In this document: piece after piece, positions 26,101 through 35,600 of the stretch
How positions within the stretch are numbered: the stretch's first letter is position 1
Layout of the letters: each line of letters opens with the position of its first letter
From: Apostichopus japonicus
Taxonomy: Eukaryota; Echinodermata; Holothuroidea; Aspidochirotida; Stichopodidae
Length of the DNA: 64,000 nt
Reading direction: 5' to 3'
NCBI RefSeq assembly: GCF_037975245.1
Contig: NC_092566.1
Span: 930,001-994,000 of the forward strand
Position numbers and translations under genes: made by a program
Notes under the pieces: generated by a model
What the model was told of the DNA's origin: nothing
What the model saw: only the letters and a program-made list of their open reading frames with translations
Databases searched by the model: none

Positions 26101-27070
26101 GGATGTCCAGTTTTCACTCTATCCTAGCTTGCAATTGGTTCTCCTGCTGTCACTCAACAGAGTTCTTGTCTCAATAACTGAGCATTTAACTAGAACTTTT
26201 AATGTTCAGTTAACAACTTTTGCCACATGATCATTTAACATCCTTTTTCTGAAGTATACATACGGTTTAGTTTTAAACAGTGAATAAAACTGAAATGGAT
26301 TATACAATCATGGAAACAGCCTAGAGGGGCTGTAAAATATTTTCATTTTTAATATTTCTGCCAAATTTTACATTCTCCAGAGAGAAGATACCTTCTTAGT
26401 GGTAGAAAGACAGACACGTGCGCTGCCCCAAGAATGGGAAATAGTTTATACCGATGCAGATTTTTGTACCAGGTCAGTAGGATTGCCTTCATTTGTCTTT
26501 TAAAAAATAATTTCTAACACCCATCAATTGATAATTTTGTAGCACTTCACCTGTCATGTTCTCAAAATGTCAGCATGTTTAAGGATTTTCCATGGTAGTA
26601 TATCCTTTCTTCACTCTAGTCGCCCCTCCCTCTTGTAGAATGCAGACCAAACTGGAGTAGGCTGCTTTAAAGCTACCTTATCTTCACTTCTGACTATAGT
26701 TATACAGGATCATCTCAAATTAAACACAATTTGGAAATCTGGATTTTAGTCAGCCAATTGCAGAATACAGACGAAACTTCATTGATATGCTTTAATAACT
26801 TTGAGAGATGTAGGTTATTGTTTGTTTTCATAAATTTTCACCCTCAGATTTAAGTGGGATAGATCTTCAACTTCCAGAAGAGCTGGCACAGTTAGTCACG
26901 CTACCGTACAATGGGATATTCCATTAGCCCAGCAGGTTGGAACTTACAGGTTGGGTCATAAAGGATACAAGAAAGATCCAGCATATGGTGACATCAGTTG
27001 CTATGGATTGACTTATTCATCCTCCTTTGAAGTGGTAGAATCTAGTTACCAAGAAGTACGATCCATTTAA
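8394..27070 (+). CDS. Neutral ceramidase, copy 2 (complete, 720 aa, secreted)
   Basis: Nineteen coding exons: 8394-8513, 10482-10634, 11292-11468, 12200-12336, 13993-14070, 14654-14774, 15916-16038, 16296-16382, 16850-16954, 17556-17637, 20796-20911, 21355-21449, 21949-21988, 22725-22820, 23298-23393, 24870-25031, 25494-25553, 26381-26472 and 26848-27070 (TAA). All phases agree. It hydrolyses ceramide to sphingosine and fatty acid. Residues 1-17 (MLREVLFCCLLVVAVTA) form a signal peptide, followed at once by the catalytic domain YYVGVGMADVTGPAAD, so the Ser/Thr-rich mucin box of vertebrate enzymes is absent and a secreted enzyme is likely. Active-site landmarks are GTHTHSG (His115/117), AVHPVSM (His227), GDVSPN (catalytic Ser278), PSEFTTMAGRR (Glu463) and SNTYSDY (Tyr499/502), matching the family's zinc ligands and nucleophile. 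The usual Pro after THTHSG is Val here. A C-terminal Ig-like domain follows. The start at 8394 has A at -3; an in-frame ATG at 8232 would add 54 residues. Confidence 0.95.
9902..9942 (+). repeat. G-rich tract
   Basis: A G-rich stretch (nine or more consecutive G, then GGGGAGAGG-like sequence) in intron 1 of ceramidase copy 2. Similar poly-G/poly-C tracts recur in other introns of the window. Confidence 0.7.
11153..11215 (+). pseudogene. Vestigial duplicate of ceramidase exon 3
   Basis: Directly upstream of exon 3 (11292) is a second acceptor, TTTACACAG, followed by GTGCTGGAGAG as in the true exon. Translated in the exon phase it gives VLESLWRAYGFIYDKKNVSY against VLERLKTVYGDMYHEKNVAI in exon 3. 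The similarity stops where a poly-C tract begins (about 11212), before the HTHSG zinc motif, and no donor follows. It looks like a tandem exon duplication that has lost its 3' half. Confidence 0.75.
11839..11898 (-). repeat. Dispersed 60-bp repeat, copy 1
   Basis: GGCCCACTTACTTTTACACA through GATAAGCAGTTTGCC matches, in inverse orientation and with only a few differences, bases 59738-59797. At the second site the sequence continues into GACGTTTCGATCC and TCTTCTTCAAAGGC, a motif typical of the ends of Penelope-like or related retroelements. Element identity is inferred. Confidence 0.6.
13042..13428 (-). mobile_element. MITE family A copy 1 (ATAGGCATAG ends)
   Basis: A 387-bp element in intron 4 of ceramidase copy 2. 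Its ends are ATAGTCGTAGGAGCC and, inverted, CTCCTATGCCTAT, each next to a GGGGGGCTG/CAGCCCCCC tract. It matches the copy at 15481-15865 across the whole length in inverse orientation (shared internal stretches include GGTGCCC, TTTAACCATTGAAAAACAC and TTCAACAT). There is no open frame of note, so it is non-autonomous. Confidence 0.8.
13212..13923 (+). repeat. 357-bp tandem duplication carrying half a MITE
   Basis: Bases 13212-13568 and 13569-13923 are nearly identical, differing mainly in the length of the poly-C run. The unit contains the right half of MITE family A plus about 140 bp of flank (AAAGTTTGTAATCAAAGATG to CATCTTACAAAAGT). The near identity points to a recent duplication or an assembly artefact. 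It ends 69 bp before exon 5. Confidence 0.93.
14090..14159 (+). repeat. (TAG)n trinucleotide repeat
   Basis: About 22 AGT/TAG triplets with two interruptions begin 20 bp after the donor of ceramidase exon 5. The adjoining open frames on both strands (poly-Ser, poly-Leu) are products of this repeat. Confidence 0.97.
15096..15258 (+). repeat. GGACATTGGGGCCCC minisatellite
   Basis: About nine degenerate copies of an 18-bp unit (GGACATTGGGGCCCC plus spacer) in the intron before ceramidase exon 7. The sequence upstream (GATAGGTCAGATACGTTGGC, then TCGAAACGTTG) resembles retroelement end sequence, so the array may sit in an old element. Confidence 0.8.
15481..15865 (+). mobile_element. MITE family A copy 2 (ATAGGCATAG ends)
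   Basis: A 385-bp element begins with ATAGGCATAG and ends with CTATGCCTAT (perfect 10-bp inverted termini). Both ends continue into GGGGGGCTG / CAGCCCCCC tracts. It lies 50 bp upstream of ceramidase exon 7 (15916) and so may supply part of that exon's upstream splicing region. It is the inverse-orientation relative of 13042-13428. Confidence 0.85.
17021..17268 (+). repeat. 24-bp intronic minisatellite
   Basis: Ten or so copies of CATTTTCCATTGGGAGGTAT plus ACAG lie in the intron after ceramidase exon 9. The unit length is a multiple of three, which makes open frames on both strands; none is a gene. Each unit holds a potential donor-like GAGGTATAC. Confidence 0.95.
18060..20035 (+). repeat. 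~2-kb minisatellite of 43-bp units
   Basis: Roughly 45 copies of a 43-bp unit (CCTTATAGCTGTGTAACCTC followed by TTACATTGTGTGTTCATCCATTA) fill most of the intron between ceramidase exons 10 and 11. Variants cluster: TAGCTGTGTAA and TAACTGTGTTA types on the left, ACAGCCATGTTA types at 19470-19870, and shortened units near 18920-19010 and 19450. This shows local spread of variants. Open frames here are repeat artefacts. Confidence 0.97.
23394..24370 (+). repeat. Minisatellite built from an exon end plus its splice donor
   Basis: The array begins exactly at the donor of ceramidase exon 15 (23298-23393, ending ...CTGGCTCAATACCTAATGGCT followed by GTAAGTATG). It repeats that junction: short units of 34 bp (GTAAGTATGCAGCTGGTAGT plus ATACAATACTGGCT) and longer 49-bp units that also carry CAACACCTAATGGCT, the exon's last bases. 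About eight copies hold the exon tail and more than a dozen hold GTAAGTATG. In-frame stops appear within two units. Confidence 0.9.
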
Positions 27071-27260
27071 AACTTATCCTCATACTTTGGAAAACAAAAT
27101 ATTTCAGAGTCTGTAAAATGATTCATTATTTTTTTTAAAAGGACTTCTTTAATTTGAGACTCTTTGGTTAATTCTCTTGATATAGGTACAGTGTCTTGTT
27201 CAATCATCAGCATAACATTATTGACAGTATTGAAATGAAAGAAAGCCCACAAGGTTAGTA

Positions 27261-27266
27261 AATAAA
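27261..27266 (+). terminator. Possible poly(A) signal of ceramidase copy 2
   Basis: AATAAA lies 190 bp after the stop codon. No transcript evidence; other AATAAA-like sites exist further on. Confidence 0.4.
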
Positions 27267-27921
27267 CACCTTGTTAAATTTAGTATAGCATTTGTCCATT
27301 AGAATAATGTATAGGAAAGTTAGGCTTGTCCACTGCAAGTTTGTAACAGTTGAACAAGGTACATATTAGAGAGCTGTGGCTAATTATCAGTTACAAATTT
27401 GGACTTGTTTATGAATTTCCCTATCAGATGACACTACATACACAAGAAGATCTACAGAGTAGGAATAGTCATTTATACAAGTCACTTGATTTTACCGTCA
27501 AGTGTATTATCAGTCAATGTTCCTCTCTTAATTGGAGTCTTTGACTTGGAGGTACCATACTTCTTGAAATTAGTAACTTGTGTGATGAACTGTAACTGGG
27601 AAAAGGTAGCAGGAAAATGGTCAGTATCAATAAAATTCAAAATTAACGTGTTTCCATCAACAAATGGCAAATTCTGTTCTAAACTACTCTAACCTTAATT
27701 AGCAATCAAACTGATTCTTCTTTGAAGTTCCAAGAAAATGTAACAGAAATGAGAAACAACAAGATATTAATGATGTAATGCTGAGTAGAGGTTTATTAAT
27801 AGATCTATGCTATCAAGCTAACAATGCATGCTATTGTCAAGATTATTTTGAAAGTGTGTCATATTGTATGTGTCCATTGGTGAGGATTTCTGGTGGTTAA
27901 ATGAGTTATAAGAGGTGGAGT

Positions 27922-28330
27922 TAAGGCCCGGTCACACTACAGCGATATTTTATCGGAATACGGTCCGATTTTTCCGATTTTAGGCCGAAGAGTGAGGTTT
28001 GCGATAGTGAATGTAATGGGTGCAGTGGAATATTCGAATACCTACTCCAAATCTGAGGGGTTCTGGAACGGACTACATTCTGAAGTGACATCACATCGAA
28101 AAACGATAAAAATCGGAAGAGAAATCGGATAGCTAACCGATAAAAGGGAACGAAGTCAATATCAAAAGTTAGGAGAGGGCTATTCCACATCGGAATGGCT
28201 CAACAGATAGCAAATCAGGTCCTTTATCACTGTGGCTAGAAGACCCGGACGAAAAACAGGCTGTTTCGATTCCTCCGGGAAAATCGGATAGTATTCCGAT
28301 AAAAAATCGGTATAGTGTGACCGGGCCTTT
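27922..28330. mobile_element. MITE family D (GGCCCGGTCACACTA ends)
   Basis: An element of about 408 bp has long inverted ends: the left runs AAGGCCCGGTCACACTA, then GATATTTTATCGGAATAC and TCCGATTTTTCC, and the right mirrors it (GGAAAATCGGATAGTATTCC, then TAGTGTGACCGGGCCTT). The arms total about 55 bp with a few mismatches. GGCCCGGTCACACTA is a terminal motif seen in many animal MITEs. No coding capacity. It lies between ceramidase copy 2 and the Crypton-like gene. Confidence 0.85.
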
Positions 28331-29629
28331 AGAGTGGGCCCGCAGGCCACATGTGGCAAATATTCTGTGACCCTGGAGAAGATTTCACAACTGTTAATTC
28401 GACCCACAGACCTTTATGGCAAGAAAAATACAATATTATATGCATATTTGAGGAGCTGGTGTAGAAACCTCAGGCCACACACTCTTGATAGGCCTGTAAA
28501 ATTTTCTGATCTTTTATTTGACCATATAATTTAAACTTACTATTTCACAGAAATAGGTATCAGCAGTAGAGAGTGTAATGGCTAGTGTGGCCTGCCTAGA
28601 TTAACTGCCCTCCCCCCCCCCTGCAGGTTATACTCATGGTAAACCTAATATGCTTAAATCTGCCAAGTCACAGAACAATTAAAGTGAATTATAAGCTTAA
28701 CGATGCATATTAATGGAGTACATGTTCCAATGTAAAAATTCAATGTGTGTGTTTCAAGCTATCTAAAGTAAGTATAAATTTGTGTTTTATTTAAACACAT
28801 CAAAACGGGTCAAATTCTATCTAAAACAGGTTTAAAATTTGTTCAATAAAATTTAGACCAACGTTTGTTCGATAAAATGGCAAAGCCAGAAAATCCAGAA
28901 AGAAATGATCAACTAGAGTCAACAGAATTGGTTTACTCAGTAATACAAAAATGATTTTTCAGATAAGAATAATAAATTAATATGTAAGAGATTTTGACTG
29001 TTTTCTTTTATAGATTCTATATGTTGCAATGTCTTCACTGCTTTGATTAAACTCTGTCCTAGTCTTCCGCAACCATCCCCTGCAATGCAGTGTATGTACA
29101 AGAATAAACCACAATATTCTCTTGAAACACCCATTTGGGTCAATGCTGGCTCTACCAGCCTAGAAACCAACACCCACCCCCCCCCCCCTCCCCCTCAAAA
29201 CCAATATAATATATATGTCCCTGAAATGATCTCTTTCTTAAGTACATGCTATATCTCTGGCAAATGACCTCTCATTTAAATTGATTTCTTCTAACAATGT
29301 CAGTTTGTTATAAAAGGAAATTAATAAACTGATCTGCAGCACCGCTATCCTGCAAACAACTATGTAGCAACTTTTAACCAACTTGTCTGCAATCATCTCT
29401 TGTATTCACAGAACCAGTGTAGGAGCTACAAAAGAAATATAACCCTAAAACATCTTGAATTGAATCAAGGTTTTCTCCCTCTGACCAAATGAGATGTCTA
29501 CACTCCTGCCTTCAAGGCCAACCCCCCTCTTCAATATCTCCCACCCCTTTAATATCCCCCCATCCTCCCTCCCAACAACAGCCATGGCATGTGCTACACT
29601 GGCTCTTTTTCTCTCACTTTTACTCGTCG
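28331..29629. other. Region 3' of the STPR/Crypton-like gene
   Basis: About 1.3 kb with no recognisable gene. It should contain that gene's 3' UTR on the minus strand; AATAAA on the minus strand occurs at about 28783 and 28515. A poly-C tract lies near 29166-29190. Confidence 0.5.
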
Positions 29630-32600
29630 TTACTCAGCATCTTGCAATGGGTGGTCCCTGCCTTCAGCATCTTGCAATGGGTGGTCCCTACCTTCAGCAT
29701 CTTGCGAAGGGTGGTCCCTGCCTTCAGCATCTTGCAATAGGTGGTCCCTACCTTCAGCATCTCGCAATGGGTGGTCCATGCCTTCAGCATCTTGCAATGG
29801 GTGTTCCCTGCCTTCAGCATCTTGCAATGGGTGGTCCATGCCTTCAGCATCTCGCAATGGGTGGTCCATGCCTTCAGCATCTTGCAATGGGTGGTCCTGG
29901 TCTTCTTCATCTTTACCGTCTAACGCTGGATAATTTTCCTTCCGCTGGACGATGCTCGGTTTTCTTCTTGATGATGTGCCTTGCCTCTCCTTGTCTCCAA
30001 GAGTTTTCAAGGATGAGGCCAGGACAGCATCCAGCCTTCTTCCCTTCTCGTGTCTTTCAGAGTTTAAACTACTACTGGCCACTGAGAGGAACCCATCCTC
30101 CTCTAGCCTCTCTCCTACCTCGGGGTGCATAATCGTATTAGGTCCAATCTGTGGCAGAGCGTCGTCTGGGTACGAATCGGAGATGCAAGAATTGTAAATA
30201 TTCAAAAGATGCTTCAAAAAGTCGACATTATTCTCAAACTTGCCCAACATTTTGAGATTATTCCAATCTGGCAGGATCTTGCTCCACATCACGCAATTCA
30301 AGTGGTTGTCCAGATCGCTCAAGGAACTGACGAGTCCCAGTGGGAGCTGATTACCAGCAACGAAGGATTCCGCCAAACTTATAGGTTGGTTTGTGTTTTG
30401 CTGTCGGCTTTGGTCTTGATTTGGGAGCAATGAAAAATTATCCGGGCCGACAAATGAGAACTGAAATGAAAGAGGAGGAAAGTGCTAGGAGTATTGGTGA
30501 ACCTGTAGGGAATCTGAACGAAATGAAGAAAATATCTGATTGTTTCACTTAAACCATCAATTTCCACCACATTCACTCCAGGAAAATAGCTACACTTTAT
30601 TTCAGTCCAGATTCTTCTATGCAAATTAGGTTAGTCCGAGGTGTATCTGCTATGTTAGTGTTGTAGGCTAAATGTTGATGTTTGTTTACAAAACATACAG
30701 ATATTCTTTATGGATGCATCCACATCCTTTGTGTATTTTATTATATAACACAAAACTTAATTAAAACTCTGCCAAAGTATAACTCAAAATGAATAGGCAT
30801 TTTAGTGTTACAAGTATAATCAGCTATATTAACTTACAGAATTAATATAAAAATTATCTTGAAGTTGCTAAAACAAACTGGTCCATTTTGCTGCAATTTG
30901 CACTTTGTACATACTGTAGTACAAAACCTTAACTGAAACCTTAACTGGTACTAGTTTAGTTTTCAATTGTTAATAAAATGTAATCAAAGAAAGAGGCTCA
31001 ATAGTGTGGAAAACATTAATATTTTAAATAGTAAAACAATGTAGATCATGACCCTGGAAACAACTAAGCATAAAGATATCTTTCGTTAGATGAACCTGAA
31101 CATACTGCGATAGATTAGACCTATGGATCAGTTAGCTATTAAGATGAAGAGGTTACACAGATATACTAATACAGACAGAGGCTGGACTGCAGATATCCCA
31201 GCAAGTGTTTGCTTTATTTATTCTTTTGATCACAAAGTATTCCTCAGTTTGTTGATTTCAGGGATATTGTATCAGTGTGTAGAAATATTAATTAGGTGTG
31301 ATGTTTCTCTCTTCTAAAGTGTTATCTCTTTCCTCCATATTTGTTTTGCAATCTGTGATTAACAAACCTAACTTATTTATCTGTTTGAACACTTCCTGCT
31401 TATTTCCTCACATCTTCTTTTAATCCTCAGACATGTGCTCTTGTTTACCAGAACAAAGCCATCATTCTTATTGTCATTTCAATTTATTGTGGTTTTTGAG
31501 TCTTGCCTTTTAGAAAGAATTTCCAGCTCTTCTCAATCAGTACTAGTTAATTTAGAGGAAACAGATTTCGTTTAGGGGCAGGAAAGTATCCAGCTATCCA
31601 TGAACAAGTTGTTGTATTTGTCCTAAATCGTCTGTAAGACTTCAGAACCTTTGTTGTGTTCCCATCTTCTTGTCAATCCTTTTCCAGCTATAATGTGGTT
31701 GCAGCCAAATGTTTGCCAAAGTGCTTAAAGTGTAGGTTACTAAATTCCTCCTGGTGTGTTGGAATTAATAAAAAATTTTAAAAACTTTTAACAGACACTT
31801 TGACAGATGGACAAGCCGACACACTTAAAGCAAACCATTGACTGATGGGATACATAAAGCAATGTTTCAACTCAATGAATTAAATTGTGACCATTTGTAT
31901 ATTACACTCCGAGGGACAGACAGACAGATAATTGAATAGAAGCATTTTAAGTTTAATTTGAGTTAGATTCTGGTTACTTCGCATAACATAAAGATTTAGG
32001 AAATTAAACTCATCACCAATGACAAACTAGACATACCATATCTTTGACTGCACGTAAAGCATCATTCATTGTTTCCAGGGGAGTCTGTTGGATGGATAAG
32101 TTGGAGTAACATGTTCCAAGACCAGCTTCTTGACTCAGTTTTTCCATAAAATATTGAATCTTTCTACTGCCCATGGGAATGTTCACCTGGTACCAGACCT
32201 CCATGGTACTGTAACTGGCAAGAGATCTTCTGATTGGATGCTGCCAAAGACTACTGGAGTCTGAACTTAGTTTGGCAAGATACTTATTGAGGTTGGAAAC
32301 AGGACAAAGAGAGTGACCTGCAGAGATGAAGAAAAATGTGTGATGCATATTCATTGATTACTAATATATTAGGTAGTGTTATAATACTTCTCCAACACAC
32401 CACTGTGTATCCCTTACCTAATAATTCTGGCATTCTGTCCTGGTATGTGCTCTGCCATGCTGCATATTCATTGATTACTAATCTATCAGGTAGTGTTATA
32501 ATATTTCTCCAACACACCACTATGTGTCCCTTAACTACTAATTCTGATCTGCCATGCTGCATATTCATTGACTACTAATCTATTAGGATATGTATAACAA

Positions 32601-35600
32601 TACTTCTCCAACACACCACTGTGTGTCCCTTAACTACTAATTCTGATCTGCCATGCTGCATATTCATTGATTACTAATCTATTATGTTATGTTATAATAC
32701 TTCTCCAACACACCACTGTGTGTCCCTTACCTAATAATTCTGGCATTCTGTCCTGGTATGTGCTCTGCCATGTTGCATATTCATTGATTACTAATCCATT
32801 AGGTTATGTTATAATACTGTGTATCCCTTACCTACTAATTCTGGCATTCTCTCCTGGTATGTGCTCTGCCATGCCACATACTCGTTGTTCTGCTCATCCG
32901 TCTCGAAGAGAAAAGTTCCTTTGTCCATCAGCCTCATTGACTCAGACAACCCATGGGTGATACTTTGGCACAGATAGAAAATCACATTGAACATGCACAG
33001 ATTGAGCAGACCCTGTGGGTGACTGGGTGTCATGTTAGGGGACTGGAAGAGAGTGATAAGGTCCTGGCATGTAATCCCTCCAGGTACTGGTTCTACCTCA
33101 AGTGGTGCACCTTGTAAATGTTGTTCTAACTTAGTCATGTTAGCTTTACAGACCCTGTTGGCAAATTCAAAGTCTGGATCATGAATAATGTCAACGTTCA
33201 TCTTAGTTTTGATATGGTGGGCAAGACGCAAGCGTAAGATTCGATAAGGTTCTGGAAGCGACTTCTGAGGAATCATCTTAGCGTAGACATAAAAGCCATG
33301 AAGAGCTTCGATCAAACTCTCTTTAGTGAAAGTTTCAAAGTTGATATTTTTACCCTGGTGCACCAAATACTTCTGGAAGAACTGTACTACCCTCATGGTG
33401 ACCTCTTCATCTAACACCAACAGGGTTTCTGAAGCCTCCTTCAAAGCTTCACCATTCTTTGCTGTTCCCTCAGAGTTTTGTGGATCGGTCTTCTGAAGCA
33501 GTGTCTCCAAACGCCTAACAAATGCAGTATTGGCCTTTTCGAATGCTGGGTCGTTTATGATATCCGTTTGAAGGAAATCTCTCATGAAGCAGGCCAATCC
33601 TTCCTTCATTATTACCAGAAATTCTGTCATCTGTAACCCCATCCACGGTAGCTGTTCTACTTTAGAATAAAAACCTGCTAAGAGGTCATTCACGGTCGCT
33701 TTATCCAGGCATTCAAACTCTTCGGTCTGATGGGTGTCGAAGCAAAACCTTCTAAACTTATGGACGGCTTTGTAGACAATCTGAAATGGTTTCTGAATAC
33801 CAGCTGGGAGAATGGCTCCTGAATGGTTGCTGTCAACCGGTAAAGAATCTAATTGAGGAAAGGTCCCTCCATATCTTTGGTTATCTCCTGAAATAAAGCA
33901 GTCATGGATTAGTCCATGGAGATCAAACCATAACTAAGTATTAAGAAGCATATTACATACACTGATTTGTAATCAAGTTTGCAGGAATAGCCATTTTAGA
34001 ATGTGGGGAGCAGGGAATTAAATATTTCCCCACAAAGTTCTATGTTACGGCATGAACCTTTATGTGAAGGCATGTAATGAACGAAGGAATTTTTGAGAGG
34101 AGGGTGACCATGGAGTCCTGAGTCCTGTGTAAGAGGTATGGGAAAATCCCCTAGAAAATTTTTAGAAATGTTGAGACGTCACGTCCTCTAATGGTCCATT
34201 CTGAGGAGTAGTTAGAATATAAATCAGATCTTCCATAAAATTTTCTTAAATTTTTGTGTGAGTTTTGCAAAAAGGGTTGTTTTAGAGCAGTGGTCTCATT
34301 CTTCACTGACTGAATGAAGAAAATCCATCGACTGAGTCATATTCCTGACTGGCAGTGGAGGGCCACAGAGCCCCTTGAGCCCCAACCCCTTTACACACAC
34401 CACTGGTGTTGAGTGGAAGTACTGTAACCATCCCTGAAATATATGTCTCTACTATCACCCACAAAAATGTCTGAACAAATGTACCTAATAATCTATGCAG
34501 GCAAGTAAAGTGATAGGCTTACGTACAGAGGGAGAATATAACATTCCAGATTTGCCATGCAACTTGAAAACACTGCAATTGAAGGAATCATAAAATCATT
34601 CACATCTGGTGAATTGAAGGTCACGTCATGCAGTATCTGCTGTATATTCTGACCATTCCTCAACAGCTAGATATTGTCAATTTAGGAAGTGATTTTGCTA
34701 GAACTATCCATGTATTTTGCCTGGATAATACTCAATTCACCTTCTTGAGGTAGACTGTCTATTAGACTGGATTCGGTTTCTGATTGGTTGGTTAACTGCT
34801 GGGCCACCTGACTTCCATCTGCATCAATCTCTTGTTTTGTGACCACTGAATGTCTGCTTCCCTATCAAATGAATTGAAAACAAATTTGGAAGAAATCTTC
34901 AAGCACTGAGTGAAATTTCTGTGAAAATTCAAATAATTGAATTTGGCCAACATTTTAGTTTGGAAGACAGGTACTAATTAGGTATGCAGGATAAGGATAG
35001 GTAATGTTTATGTATGACAATGATTCAAGACAACTGAATGAACCACCCAAACTGAATGGATCTGGTCAACTGGACAACATATCGTTACTAAAATATAACC
35101 TATTGCTCTTAACATGGTACAGTGAGACTGTGAAACCGTAAAGTGAGGAGTGAAGTAAGATGACAACATGCCAATAAATTGCTAGATTTAAGTTCCCGAA
35201 TCGATTCTCCTTGAGGTTCAACTCTCCGAGTTATTCTCAGATAACGAAGGGGGTTGAATTGGACAACAGTCTCAGTTAAAAAAATAATCTGAAAAATGCA
35301 GCTAATAATCATTGGTTGGCATATCTGGGCATAGCACAATGAACACATATATCACTTTATTTTTGGCATTCAAGTTTTCATTACATAGCAAAGATATTGG
35401 AATTTATTGTTGACTATTAAAAGCAAAATAATGAAAGGCAATGAATATATTTGTTCTCTCTTGTCAAATGTCAACATCATCTCCTTATATTCAAACTTGA
35501 ACGAAAAACTCCCACTCCCCCTCCCTCCCCCATATCTCCCTCGTCTCAAAAAAAAAGAAAAGAGAACAAGAATAATAAAAGAGTTGACAAATTAATTTGT

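Noticed and set aside
29494-30132. 212-codon plus-strand frame
   Set aside because: Antisense of the last exon of the STPR/Crypton-like gene. The minus strand has the phase-matched acceptor and stop, so the plus frame is the shadow.
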